This document shows positions 22,331 to 34,435 of a stretch of DNA of 64,000 nucleotides, piece by piece. The notes beneath the pieces were generated by a model. The model saw nothing but the letters and a program-made list of their open reading frames with translations. It made no database searches and was not told the DNA's origin. The position numbers and the translations under genes are program-made. Source of the stretch: Dryococelus australis (Eukaryota > Arthropoda > Insecta > Phasmatodea > Phasmatidae); NCBI GenBank assembly GCA_029891345.1, contig CM056995.1, positions 217,004,547 to 217,068,546 of the forward strand, in the 5' to 3' direction. The first letter of the stretch is position 1. Every line of letters begins with the position of its first letter.

Positions 22331-22639
22331 CGTATTCCTCGGCACACGGAGCATAAGCTATACAATTATCTTCACTGACGTCACATAGTTTTGTAGGAAT
22401 TTAGGTGGGTGCTTATGTAGTTTTCTTCCATATTCTTCCGTTTTGGTTCTTACGCAGTTTTCTCATTTAGATAAACTTCCGTTAATTCACTAGTTTCTTC
22501 ATTTAGTGGCTAATATTAAGTTTCTGATTCGTCTTAACTGACCGTGATTGGGTAAACTCGCTCGCTTTTTTTTTTAAGGATGTCACTTTAATTTTCATCA
22601 AATATCACATCCCTTCCAAACACTGGTTTGTTTTCTTTA
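22331..22639 (-). pseudogene. Copia pol linker between integrase and RT, unreadable
   Basis: Expected position of the integrase C-terminal region in a copia polyprotein. I could not follow a continuous frame. It is AT-rich and stop-filled. Confidence 0.4.
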
Positions 22640-23200
22640 ATGTCCCAAAGTCACCATTGGACAGTAACCAAGCATCCGAAAAACCGATGACAGTGTCTAA
22701 TTTCCCCTTCCTAACTTTTGGTACATGTCTTCCAAACACTTTGTTTTTCTAGGCTTTGCTTTATATCATTTCCCCGCAAGAACAGAATCTTAGAGCTGTT
22801 GTTGGACATATATTATGTATACAACACTCATTACTGCTTCTGTCCAAAACTTTTATTCCAAGTCTGAGTCGAGTAGCATACATATTGCTTTATCCATTAT
22901 AATCGTGTTCATTATGCTACACCATTTTGTTGGGGAATATGCCTTATTTTATATTAAAGCTAAATACCTATTTTGGCACAATCTTCCTTAGACTGAATCG
23001 ACACACATTCTCCTCCATTGTTGAAACGGAAACGACTGGTTCTTAGATTAAAATGAGCCATAGCTTCATACAACTGGAAATACTTGCATACTTCATCCTT
23101 TGATTCCATTAGCTGCATTGCTGTAAAAAATGTAATATCAATAAATATTAATACATACTGCTTACCATCATGAGACATGGGATTTACACTATTAATTACA
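22640..23200 (-). pseudogene. Ty1/copia integrase core, 5'-truncated
   Basis: The minus strand reads MSHDGKQYVLIFIDITFFTA (from 23178), then FRFNNGGECVS, and near 22940 YSPQQNGV followed by IMDKAICMLLDSDLE, an in-frame stop, and KFWTEAVMSVVYII. These are the D,D-35-E integrase core blocks (catalytic Asp, NGGE in place of DNGGE, and the PQQNG segment). No gag, zinc knuckle or protease is recognisable beyond about 23200, where unrelated sequence begins, so the element is truncated. Confidence 0.88.
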
Positions 23201-23693
23201 CTATTGTTTGTGAAAATTGCAGGACCCTGAAAAATGGCCCGAATGAATCCAAACTCTGACTATGTGTAGAACAGCGTACCAGCAATAGGTGATAACGATT
23301 GTAAATAAATGGTGTACACATAGGTACAGCAGCACCCTCTCATGTGTGACCAGAAAGGACAGTGTTAACTCAGTCGTTGAATAGCCATGAAAAAATGAAA
23401 GTGCCAGCATGCCCTGTAGACATCAAAGGGCTCCATATCAGCATGTGTTAAGAGTTCGAATGAGACAGAGTAATTAGTCTCCACTAAACTGGTTTGTCAT
23501 ACCATGACATTTCGGCTCTATGCTGCTGTGACAGTGGTGTGTGTGAAACCAGTGAATGGAGGAGGGTCGTACACAGTGAAGAGCAGGTACTGGAATAAGC
23601 AATGTGGCCACAGCATGGGATGACCGCCATCTTGTCCGCATGGTCGTAACTGACTGTACAGCCTCGTCCATGGTGTTAGCTCGACACTGGAGC
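23201..23693. other. GC-richer DNA beyond the copia truncation
   Basis: Joins the copia remnant to repeat H. A 123-codon minus frame (23474-23845) covers most of it and continues into repeat H. I recognise no domain, and it is probably part of the same interspersed repeat. Confidence 0.35.
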
Positions 23694-23948
23694 ACTTCTC
23701 TCCTGTCTGCAATCACTATTATAAAAGAGGGGGGGGGGTAAGACACAGAAGGAAAGTATGTACTGTTCACGACATTTAGACCAACTTGATTCCTAATGAT
23801 GGTGCACGCCCTTAAAGGTGGAGATGAGCAACAGGTTTGTTGCAAATATTATAGTATCAAATTTACGTATACAGCTGGAAGAACACGGAATATTACCAGT
23901 AAATTGACACTTCTACACACAATTGCCGTCGTTGTACGTAAGTAATAT
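23694..23948 (-). repeat. Repeat H, reverse member of an inverted pair
   Basis: Reverse complement of 29130-29343 plus 29462-29511. Shared stretches include AGAAGGAAAGTATGTACTGT, GCCCTTAAAGGTGGAGATGA, GCAACAGGTTTGTTGC and GGAATATTACCAGTAAATTG. It contains a G10 tract at 23729-23738. A family A element abuts it at 23949. Confidence 0.8.
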
Positions 23949-24360
23949 GGTGTAAAAGCGATGAGCGCTTTTCAAAGCCCTGCTTAAGATCTATTTGTAT
24001 GCACGTCGTGGATTCTTCCGCCTTATATAACATTAACGTTGCCATGGACCTCATCACTTTATTCATGCTTTGCTCAAGTGAATCTGTAGAATGATTTAAA
24101 AAGTAAATGTTACAAATCTAATTATTTTTCACTTCGATACATTATAAAGACAGAGCAAAAGAAATAGTATACGTTATTACAAAAGGTTACCTAACACCTT
24201 TTATTTGGCGTTTAGAAATGGAACTACTTTCCACCCGTCATTACCAACTTTACTGGGCGCATGCCACTCAGTGCGCCTGTTAAAATATAATGCAGGTAGA
24301 AGTAGTGACATTCTTCTACGGTTGACTTCGAAAGTGCTAATTTTATCGTGATCATCCTTT
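23949..24360 (+). mobile_element. Family A TIR element
   Basis: The left terminus is reduced to GTAAAAGCGATGAGCGCTTT, then the standard blocks AAGCCCTGCTTAAGATCTAT, CATGGACCTCATCACTTTAT and TTACCAACTTTACTGGGCGC, to the right end AATTTTATCGTGATCATCC. The hairpin arms GGGCGCA/TGCGCC are intact. Confidence 0.85.
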
Positions 24361-24482
24361 ATCCCAGTCACAGATTCAAAGAAATACAATAAATCGGCTC
24401 TTGATGAGCGATAGTGAATAAGAATGGCACCCCTCAAAAAAACGGCGTACTTGAAGGCAGGGTTCGTGTTGTGCATCGCAGC

Positions 24483-24856
24483 TATAGGCTGTCCACGGTA
24501 TATTGAGCACTTTCACAACAAACCTTGGAAAAATCAGTACTCCTCCTAAATCACGCACAGTGTGTAGACTGGTAGTAAAGTTTGCGGCGAACAACAAAAT
24601 ATTTTTTAACACTTGCCCTCGTATTGGGAGTATAATGTTAAAATGTACAGACCTGAAGTTGCCAGTTATTTTGTACACGTTAAGAGTATCAATTTGCACA
24701 TAAGCCACATATTTGCGTTCATAAAAATTCCACCATTTTAATAACATGGTGCATTAACAAAGTGATGAGGCCCCACGGCAATGTTTATTTCACAAATGGC
24801 GAAAGGATACAAATTGCAAGTTAAAGTAAATCTAAAGCGGGACTTTCAAAAGCCAT
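24483..24856 (-). mobile_element. Family A element with replaced interior
   Basis: The left edge TATAGGCTGTCCACGGTATA and the right part AACAAAGTGATGAGGCCCCA, then AAATCTAAAGCGGGACTTTC, belong to reverse family A. The middle (about 24540-24740) does not align, so this is a variant or a rearranged copy. A 123-codon minus frame spans it without recognisable domains. Confidence 0.6.
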
Positions 24857-25580
24857 CGATTAAGTCAACAACTTGACGTGACAGACTCGCGTATTTGGCT
24901 AGTGACTTATTGGTTACTTTTAGTGATTAAATGCAAATGTTGGCACTCTTGGTTTTCCGACCAGGTGCTTTGTTGTATGAACGTTTAAGACTTTGAACTA
25001 ATTGTATAATGTTTATGCTACTAGTTTTTCAATCGGTTGGAATGCCATATTTTTTAACTTATAATTTATTTGAATTGATACTTCTATGTATTTCTATTTA
25101 GACAGTTACATATGTGTAGTTTTAGGAATATTGTGTTTTAATTGTTAGCCGCTAGGTGGAGGGCCTATCGTGCACTCAGTCCGGTGTGTCTGATTTCCTA
25201 AGAGCTCCTCCCAACGCCGTAGAAGACGGTTGTGATTTTTGCATCTTTGCGTTGAGACATCGGCGTCCCTTTGTGTTTCTGCCCTTTTTTCGTTTGTGAA
25301 AATTAAATTGTGCTTTTCGATTTTGGATATTTCGATGTTTGAGGATTTCGTCGAGTTTGTTGAAGACTCTGAACTTCTAGTGCTTTGTAGGCCTGGAATT
25401 AGTTTTTGTGCTGTGAAACATTTTCTGTGCGTTTCAATATTTGTTGAAATTTGATTATATTTCTGGCTGTACGAGGAACCAAGACCATTTCAACCCTGAA
25501 TACTAAATACTGTTTTACATGTTCCCTCATAAGCAGGACAGTGATGCCGCGATCCCTGCCTCTATTGCTTCTCCTGCTTG
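24857..25580. other. Unique AT-rich DNA
   Basis: Nothing recognised. A 71-codon plus frame at 25239-25454 is hydrophobic but resembles no family I know. Confidence 0.35.
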
Positions 25581-25586
25581 GCGTAA

Positions 25587-25923
25587 CCATAGACTAAAGA
25601 TGAGGTAGACCAATTATTCGTCTTCTGCTCATGTACCAAACATTGATCTACTCTGAAGGAACAAAACTGTCAGTCACATGGCAAACAATGATGAATGTAT
25701 TTGTTTATATCTTAATTTTCAAGCGACTTTTGCCATTTTGAATAGGTTTGAGGAAGTACAAAAACTTTTCAAAGTATTAGTTTACTTAACAGTATTCGAA
25801 CCTCAAATCCAAACTACGCAGTTTTTGCTAGACGTGTTGGCAGAAAATCAGTTCAGTGTTGGGACACTGAGATTTGGTTGTGCGCAGCCAGCGAGATCGG
25901 TCTACCTCATATTTAGTCTATGG
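25587..25923 (+). mobile_element. Family F TIR element, complete, 6-bp TSD
   Basis: The terminal inverted repeats are 25 bp (CCATAGACTAAAGATGAGGT at 25587; the complement ends GTCTATGG at 25923), matching at 24 of 25 positions. The flanks GCGTAA (25581-25586) and GCGTTA (25924-25929) look like a 6-bp target duplication with one change. The 337-bp size marks it as non-autonomous. The 106-codon frame running across its right end is not conserved as protein (see the fragment at 58249). Confidence 0.8.
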
Positions 25924-25929
25924 GCGTTA

Positions 25930-26091
25930 CAGTCGGGAGCCTATGCACGAATTCTGTATTCTCCATCGTCCCGGCTCAAGGCGCAAAGAACTTTCTGAGC
26001 TGACCTAATCTAGGGATAGACATGTGATACAAATGTATGGCAGTGGACAGTTTGATCAGATGATGTAAATAATAATTTGAACTACTGACTG
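25930..26091. other. Short unique spacer
   Basis: Nothing recognised. Confidence 0.3.
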
Positions 26092-26700
26092 TAGTATACA
26101 GAATGTTGCACAACTGAATGTCAAGAATTCGGGGGAACATTCCTCGCATCTGGAGGATGAAAAAATGTTAAATGAACATAATTACGCAAACACTTAAGAT
26201 TCTTTACTACAGCAGTAGGAACCGCACAGGAATTACAAATGTGTGAAAACTTATTGTCGGCACTAAAGGAAATGTTCGAAATGCTCTCCATTAGTAGGAA
26301 CACATGCCGTTGCATGGACACTCGGATGCGTTAATTAATCCCTGGAGTATGCCTGAGTTTCGTAGCACGCCACAATACGGTCACGAAGGGTGTCTACATC
26401 GTCCACTCTGGTTGCATACATAAGTGCCTTTAAATGCCCCGACAAATAAGTCTAGTGGAATTAGATCAGGTCTTCTTGGCTGCTGGTATGAGGCTGCCAA
26501 TTACAGCTGTGATGGCATTCCACGATAACATGGTGTAACCCGCGGGCCATACACTGTAAGTTATGTATTAGGAACTAAAGTAAAGAAACAAAGCGTTATT
26601 TCACCTATGTTCATATAACGTATATTATAATCCTCCAGATGTGAGGAATGTTTCCCCGAAGTATTGACACACAATTTCGCGACATTCTGTATAGTGTAAT
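26092..26700 (-). mobile_element. Tc1/mariner-superfamily transposon remnant
   Basis: The termini are inverted repeats of about 65 bp (TATACAGAATGTTGCACAAC at 26097; its complement around 26690), each ending inward in ATCCTCCAGATG-type sequence. Minus-strand fragments resemble the C-terminus of a mariner-type DDE transposase: PRRPDLIPLDLF, then with a frameshift YATRVDDVDTLRDRIVACYE, and finally GEHFEHFL. Frameshifts and stops make it a pseudogene. Most of the transposase, including the first two catalytic Asp, is missing. Confidence 0.7.
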
Positions 26701-27339
26701 TATGGCTTTAATAATAACTGAGGTTAGCATAAAAATTGCGCTCACTTAGAGATAGCATGTGTTAAGATTAGCGACAGGTATTTATTTTTAAATAATATGT
26801 AGTTCTATTTCATTGAAAATAAATTGAGTTATGTTTCGAGAGTACAAGCCCCCTCGAACCTGAAAGCACCCTGGGAAATTTCCAACAGTAGTAAATGAAC
26901 TTCCTTCCTGGAAGTTGAACTGCTGAGGCCGAAATCTCTGAACGGGCGCAGAGGCAGTGCGACTCGACATTCACGCGTGCTGTTCCACGGTATTTATTAA
27001 AGTGCCTTTAATTCACCGGCGGCCCCTTGTTTACTCGGCGATACGATCTCTCTCTGCTTCCTGCCTCAACGGGAAATATGCAGCTGAACAATCGTCCTGC
27101 CGTCCGCCCATGTAATAACTCTCTTGCAATATCTTGGCGTTCTAGCTCGAGTTCATACCTGGCGATGAAACTTTTTTTTGCAGCGTATTTGAAATAAGTT
27201 TGTTTTTTTCCCCACGAAGCTAGTAAATGTGTGCCTAATTTGCTGACCTATGAAAAAAAAAGCCCAACTTCAGACGATGTCTGACCATTACTTACAAGAA
27301 ATAAGGCACATTAAAAACACATTTCGAAACATGGCTAAA
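26701..27339. other. Unique DNA, nothing recognised
   Basis: Slightly GC-richer at 26940-27140. No motif seen. Confidence 0.35.
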
Positions 27340-27850
27340 TTATTTCAGAGCACCGTATCTCAAAATATTTTTGTCAGATAGGTGCAAAAGTACTCTATTG
27401 AACTTTACTATAGACTTGCCACAAATAACCTATTACCGATTAGTCTTCTAGGCCTATTGAGGTGGTGTAAGAGGACAATGCACGCAAATTCAGAGCCTTG
27501 CACGCAAGTGTGATTGCACACTTCATGGAAGAGGCATTGTCGCCCTTATCGCTCCCGGGCGTCTGCGCCTGAATCAGAACAACTAGGCGAACCCCTTAAG
27601 AGTAGGATGGAGATGTTGCGCGTCCAAGGTCAAGAAGCGAGAGAGCTATACGGGCGACACTAACCCACACGCCTAGTGCTTCATCGCTCCTACGCGCTCG
27701 ACGTGCAGTGTTTCCGCCGTAACGCTGTATTGTGTAAATTAGATCTGAAACAGTGGGGTTTTATTCCACGCAACGAAAGGCCACGGATGATAAAACTACG
27801 CCCGTATGTTTGTACTTTTCTCTTGCCGCTTAAGGAAATTGCATAGGCAA
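27340..27850 (+). repeat. Family E interspersed repeat
   Basis: Shares ordered blocks with 40905-41600, 53960-54442 and 57140-57390: CCGTATCTCAAAATAT, the centre GCATTGTCGCCCTTATCGCT, then CGAGAGAGCTATACGGGCGA and GTTTCCGCCGTAACGCTGTA. The two central blocks are partly inverted (TCGCCCTTATCGCTC against GAGCTATACGGGCGA), giving a symmetric core. Non-coding; class unassigned. Confidence 0.65.
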
Positions 27851-29129
27851 GCTTTAAAAATGCGAAATTTGACCATTCACGAATTTTTTTCTCCAATAGT
27901 ACACTTAATATGATAAAATTATAAATAGGGGCATTACCTATGCCCCTATTTTTTTTTCTTTTATGACTGTCGTATTTGCAGAACATTTATTTACCGAGAT
28001 ACGTCTATTCGCACAAAGAACTATTTCACAGAAAATGTTTCAGTTCATCCTCTTAACAGCAAGCTCTTTACAAATAAGTTTCAAAACGCACCTCTGCCCG
28101 TAACTGCGTATTGTGTAAACATACTGAAGCTCTTACAGTAAAGTCAGCCAGTGAAAAAGTGGATATATTACATGTCTTACAGCCTTTTAAGAAATTCTAG
28201 TTAAATTATTAAGTGAAATATAGTTAATAATTTTAAACATATTTAAGTAAAAATATATATTTTAAAAATATTTGTTCCTAGTCTCTTGATAAATATATGA
28301 AAGTTTCCAGTCTTTCCGCAGTAGTGTATACTCTAAAGCACTGTACACACTACCCATAGTACCTATTACACTTAACACGGCATTATAGAGTACCCCAGCT
28401 ATGTTCGAATCTAAATCATGAAATCTTTGGTAAAGTGCACACAATCCATTTGAGATGAAATACCCAAAGCGTATCGTAATACGATATGTAAGTAGTCGGG
28501 GAAAAAAACTAACGTAGTTCCGTATTGTTAGTCTTGTGAACAACGGCCTTTGGCAAGGTTTTTTTTTTGTAAAAGACACGGCAGCATGCATCAATGTGCT
28601 TTAATTTATAAATCATTAGTTAAAGCTCTCGTAGAGTACCACGTATGCGCAAGTAAAGATACAAAAACGAATAGAACGTATTCCATCCGTCGAGTACGAA
28701 AATGAAGCTCCTACAATCATTGTAATTCACAGGGTCTTGGTTACTTATAACGTACGTTGCGTGTACCGGGTCTTAACGTGTTGTTCAAAGATAATGGTTT
28801 CGAAAGTGTTCAGCGAACCGGGAACCACATTATACCGGATGTTCACAAAAATCGTAGACAAACTGTAAAATGATTTCCCCGCAAATATAGAACATCCAGA
28901 CAAAAGTTCTACGCATGGTATTTAGCTAAACTCTCTGAAGATGGCGCGCCCCAGTAAAGGTGGGGACTAGCGTCAGATTTAATGCGAATAGCATGGGAGT
29001 AAATTTACCAAGACCTCTCAAAATACGTGTAGTGTGCTAGTAAATGTGGTACCGCACGCAAACAGTATGGAGTAGTCGCACTTTCCTCCAATGCGACTGG
29101 ACAACACCTGACCTGGGTGGCAACCACAA
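27851..29129. other. AT-rich unique DNA
   Basis: Contains a local inverted repeat ATAGGGGCA/TGCCCCTAT (27926-27949). The 110-codon minus frame 28262-28594 has no recognised domain. Confidence 0.4.
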
Positions 29130-29511
29130 TTTTTTACACCCTATTACTTAGGTACAACGATCACAATTTTGTGTAGAAGTGTCAATTTACTGGTAATATT
29201 CCGTGTACTTCCAGAGGTAAATTTGACCCGATGATATTCGCAACAAACCTGTTGCTCATCTCCACCTTTAAGGGCGTGCATCATCATTAGGAATCAAGTT
29301 GGGCTAAATGTCATGAACAGTACATACTTTCCTTCTGTGTTTATGTAAGTTTTTTGAACATTCTGTATATGACGTGCGCGTGTGCCCGACAACGGGAGAG
29401 TACAACCGCCCCACGCAACTTTCAATTTCAACCTGGGTGGAGACAGGAATTTGCGGCACCACCACCCCTCCCTTCGCCATTATAACAGTGATTTCAGACA
29501 GGAGAGAAGTA
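29130..29511 (+). repeat. Repeat H, forward member, with internal insertion
   Basis: 29130-29343 matches the reverse complement of 23712-23948 closely (ACACCCTATTACTTAGGTAC; CATCTCCACCTTTAAGGGCG). The match then breaks for about 118 bp of GC-rich sequence and resumes with ATTATAACAGTGATTTCAGA at 29480. Either this copy gained an insertion or the other lost it. Confidence 0.75.
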
Positions 29512-32299
29512 AATTAAAGTTCTGTTGGAATACTGTTAAATTGAGGCGAAAGCTTATCCGGCTTCACGTAATAGCTGGTATACGCAATTACTTGAGCTCA
29601 CGACTGCAGCACTCATCTTTGAACGTAAATAAACTATAAACCAGGGAATAACCTTTACGGAACGAGATTGATGATAATGTTACTCTGTGAGAAATTGCTC
29701 GCCATTAATATCCAATTTTAGAAGCAGAAACGCATTCTTTAATTGCGCATAAATAAAAAAACTTGTATTAAAGAATTGATGGCATATTGTTGGCAATTTG
29801 CGAACTGTAATTTTAGATTGTTAGGATAAAAATTTCGAACTGAAATGTTTTTACCTGAAGTTTCATTTTGCTTAAGTATTTTTAATTATATTTTAATACT
29901 CATTTGTAACCAGCAATCTGATCTCTAGCCTCATTAAAACTCCAAAATTTCATAAAAAATAATTCGTGCAACACAATACTCAAACTGTCTTGAAGCAACT
30001 GGCCTGGCGAATTGAAATAAAATGTAAGAAAACGCTGTTGCTACGCTGAGAGGGCAAATAAGGGTGCCATGTGACATTATGCTAAAACGTCAAGTTTGAA
30101 TGTTTGTAAACAAATTGAGCTTGTTTCCATTCTGTTAAAAGCTCACAACTACGAAAGACGCTTGCGGAAGGTTGAGGGAGATGGTCGAAAAATCTATAAT
30201 TATTTAGTGGATGCGAGATATTTTCTCCATATTGAGATCTAAAACCGAAACTGGGAATGCACGAGATTAACACACGCGTAATAATACCACAATTTTGACG
30301 GCGTAGTCACGGATCAGTTTCTTCTAGGTTGTACTCCATAGGACAGACTTGGAAAAAACAGCGATATTTTTTCCGGAGGGCATAGTACTATTGAGAAAGG
30401 TCACGTGGTTCAGACCGTGGTGGCGTCAGCTTGCTAATACATAACAATCGTAACATAAATGGAACACAATTTTCAAAAGTAAATCAGAATGCATACTCGC
30501 AACTTTTTTATCGCGAAAATTAATCTTTCGATATGATTTGGAATGCCACATTTGTTTTGCAAACGTAGTTACCGAATTTCAATTTTTTACCTTAGGCATA
30601 ATGGAAGAAAGGTTATCTCTGTAATAGTGCTTAGAAATCTCTTCAAACTTTTTCATGATTAAACTAGCGGTGCCCACATCGTGTAATACTCGATCAAAAT
30701 AACTTCTTTACTTTTAGTTTATCTATTTTTAAAATCAAACTTTGAAATAAATCCTTGTTCTTGAGTCAGTGTGAAAGATGGTAGGAATGAAAGTTTATTT
30801 ATTGAAATTAGTGATGGTAACCAAACAACCGGAACAAAAAGTTCATAAGATATGCAAAGATATTTTTAATGTTTCGCAATGTGTTTGCGTATCTGTTTGT
30901 ATTTCAGCGTGTGGTTTGCATTACCCCTATTCCTTCTCATTCCACACGCTTCTTGAGGCCACGTCAAGCAGCTGTGTTAGTGGTAGCAAGTACAGTTGAC
31001 GACTGAACAGCTGTGTTGGTCCAGCAATGGCAGCAGTGGGCTGTGTTCGCTGGGACTCGACTTTCCATCGTGCTCCCGAAAAACATTTTCCTGCCAAGTC
31101 GCTGACGAACTAATAAAAACACCTAGTGGTACTTGTTAACGCGTTGATGCAAAATTCATTTAAAAGACTCCACGTACGCCGCTTTCAGCCCTTATTTTCA
31201 GGTAGAACCTACCGGGAATAATCTGCAGTTACGTTCGAAACGAATTAATAACACAATTTTGCCTTGACTTTTATTAATTGTGATGTTTTTGGCAGCCTTG
31301 AGTTAATTATCTTAGCACAAAATTAAGAATTGGCACGGTGGTAAAAATGAGTGGTGTTGTCAATCTTGTGGTTTCTCGTGATCAACACATGGATGCTTAT
31401 ATGGCAAGGTTAATTATTACTTTGTTATTTAAGGATTCACGCAAGATGGAAAATACTAAGCAGGAGTTCAAGAGCAAGCGTTAAATAAACGTAGCCATTT
31501 ACACATCGTCTGAGTTGATTTCCCCAAGTGATCGCACGGTGCGATCGGTTGGTCTTACCAGACGTTGACACCAACAACCGAGCATTTGAGACTGAGTTTA
31601 CACATGTTGGTTGACACTCCGCATGCTGGAGGAGAGCTACAGGATAACCCATACCTCCGTACTTAATACGGTAGACCAGTTTGCCAGAAAAAAAACTTTT
31701 TTTTTAATGAAATACCGTAAACTCTTTCTGGTACATTATGGTACCACACGTGGAACTCTGTTAGTATGACTACTATCGTAGCAATAACTAACTTTGGCTA
31801 CCACTCTGACCCTAGTAAAATACACAAAAATGTAATTGTATTACTAGAACAAAACTTTTCCAACAGCTGCTGCTTCATACACAAAATATAATAAAGTATT
31901 TTTCAGCTCAGCCACAGATACCTTTCCCAGTTTAATGGAAAATATTTAAATTTTAACCATTCTCAACAGCCATAGATTAAGACGGCAATGAATCGCTTCA
32001 AATTAAAAAAAAATACTTTAGCTTGGTCAAATAAATAAAACTTAACTCAAGGTAAATTAAATGCAACTACAATTTACTGTGGATGTAAGATCATTGGCTT
32101 GCAAGTTTTTCATATGAGAAACTTAATAAATTGTTTTGAAGGAGATAGAAAACCGCAATCCGTAAAAACAATTATAAAAACGTAAGACTTGAAAACCCTA
32201 GCACCTAATTTCATGTTAGGAATGTTGACAGTTGTCCAGAATGCTGTGGAATATGCACACTGTTTTTATTACTTCTAAGGGGAATATTTATTTTAAAAA
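29512..32299. other. 2.8 kb unique AT-rich DNA
   Basis: No repeat-family match and no frame above 73 codons. Nothing regulatory is recognisable. Confidence 0.45.
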
Positions 32300-32382
32300 G
32301 TGTTCCAAGGTTAAAAAGTTATTGTTGAAAAAAATGTAACTAAGGCCTCCAAAGTGCTCACTTTAGCGTGAACAGCATATTG
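32300..32382 (+). mobile_element. TIR-end fragment of family A or B
   Basis: GTTCCAAGGTTAAAAAG, then AAGTGCTCACTTTAGCGTGA and ACAGC, match the right terminus of the A/B elements. No left end lies nearby. Confidence 0.5.
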
Positions 32383-33904
32383 TTCATTCGACTGAGTAAT
32401 GTTGGCGAAGCAGTTTTCACTGGTTCGTAGTCGAGTATCGCTAATATGATGCCATGTTCTCAAGTTCAGTTTCAGATTACTGACGTAAGTAATTTCGGTA
32501 TTTTGTTGAATTTTCAAAATGTGAACGCGAGGCTTCAAGTTTAACCTCCCATTTAAGGTTGTGCAAGGAGAATTAATGTGCAATAGTAAGTTAAGGTTGC
32601 AAATGTGGAATTTTTATGACTCAAACTTCAGCGACTGATGGGAACAGCAGTCTCTTGTAAACGCGAATAACACGATCCGTACAGAACACGGCATAGGCGT
32701 ACTTGCTGGAACCCACTTTCATTAATGCTGCTATGGATGTTACGGATATTTCAATTGAGCAAAACAACAAAGCGTATGAATGCACCACATTATAGTTTTT
32801 CCTGGCCAACAGCAGTGTATGAGCGTATCTTGAACCTCTGGCCAAGATGCCATGCCTCGTTATAGCCACTACGGGAAACTACAGCCAGACATATAAAGCT
32901 CGTGCGCTTTGGAAATTCGTAGTCAGTATGAGTATTCTCGTGAATGAGCTGGCAGCAATCTCGTCACAATGGTTTGTAAAAAAAAAGTTTGCACTTGCAA
33001 ATGAGTGTGAAAATGAATGTGGCCAACAATAATAGCTGTAACCGGGAAGGAATTAGTGTCGTGTATTGTTGGAAACGGAAGTAAATCTACGGACGTACTT
33101 TTTTATATGCAGGCACCATCGTTCATTTGCATGTCGCTACTTCTCCGTGTCGAAAAAAGATTGAATGTTGTGTGTTAACATAAACGATGATGGCAAAATT
33201 TTTGCAGTTATTTTCAGATGGCATATTATTACATTTCCCGGTAAAACAGTTTGTTCAAAAGCTGACATCTTCATTGTTTCATTGTTGTGAATACAACGTT
33301 TCAAGACTTTATATAAACAGGAATTTAATTTTAATGGACAACCTTCAACCCCAGTAAGTACTTAAAATGTACTTGTGCAAAATTATCGTACAGCTTTGAG
33401 TGACCTCCGACCTTATTAAATCTGTGTAAAGTATGAACATCTACAAATATCAGACGAAGTTTTTGGCGTTCCTTAGTGATTTTGGGGCAGGGGCGAAAAA
33501 GCAAAATATACCTAGTAAGGTGGCTCATTTCGGACTCGTTCTTAAAGACAACCCGTGTTTGGTTACAGGTACAGCCAAACCGACAGCAGTTTTTTTTTTA
33601 ATACAGGTTGTGGCAGACCCCTCCACCGTTCTTGTCAGAGTACACAATTCCAGTTTTAACGATCCCACTGTCAAAATGTTAAGCAATAAGTTGTCAACTG
33701 TCTGTGGTTTGGCGCTTGCGGATGCAGTGCCGTCTGCGGAGTTCGCAGAATGCCATGCTACCTGTCGACCCGCGAAAACCCACAGTTGTGTGCGAGCGTT
33801 GTGATGTAGGATTTGCGTCGTGCAGAGCTTGTCGCACAGCACAAAGCAGTCCTGGCCCACTCCCCAAGAATTTAACGCACGGATTGAGATGCCGTATTCG
33901 CTAC
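32383..33904. other. Unique DNA with overlapping unrecognised frames at 33433-33917
   Basis: A plus frame (123 codons, 33433-33804) and a minus frame (130 codons, 33525-33917) overlap. Neither has recognisable motifs. The GC-richer stretch explains the lack of stops. I do not call a gene. Confidence 0.35.
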
Positions 33905-34311
33905 AGAGGCTGTTCACGATAAAGTGAGAACATTAGAAATTAATCTTAGAAAAAAGTCACTTTCCTGCATGCATATATTTTAATGGGCGCACTGAGTGGC
34001 ATTCGCCCAGAGAAGTTGGTAACGATTGATGGAAAGTAGTTCCATATCTTAACGTTGAATAAAGTGTAAAGTAGCCATTTGTGATGGCTGAAAATTATTT
34101 TTCATTTTCTGTTTTATTTTTTTATCCTTCCAAGTGTAAAAATGAAGAGATTTTTACTTTCTTAATTATTTCACAATTTAATTTGACCGACGGATGAATA
34201 AAGCGATGACATTATGAAATTTTTCATAAGGCGGAGGAATACGCGACGCGTATACAAGTAGATCTTGGGGAGAGCTTTCAAAAGTGCTCATTTTACCGTT
34301 AACAGCCTATA
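33905..34311 (-). mobile_element. Family A TIR element, full length, reverse
   Basis: AGGCTGTTCACGATAAAGTG to AAAAGTGCTCATTTTACCGT, then TAACAGCCTATA. The hairpin is well preserved (GGGCGCACTGAGTGGCATTC, then GCCC). The right border is TATA. Confidence 0.92.
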
Positions 34312-34435
34312 GTATAGGTAGTTAACATTATGAAAACTTGTTCTAAATCAGATTAGGTAGTACCAAGAGAAAATCCGTGACTACTTTATTATATCTTCAG
34401 GATAAGAAAGGCATTTTGGCGCAGTGAATGTTTGG

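Noticed and set aside
25678-25998. 106-codon plus-strand ORF
   Set aside because: Lies inside and across the right TIR of family F; the protein is not conserved between copies.
33433-33917. Opposed 123- and 130-codon ORFs
   Set aside because: Mutual overlap on opposite strands, no motifs, and GC-rich context that lowers stop frequency.
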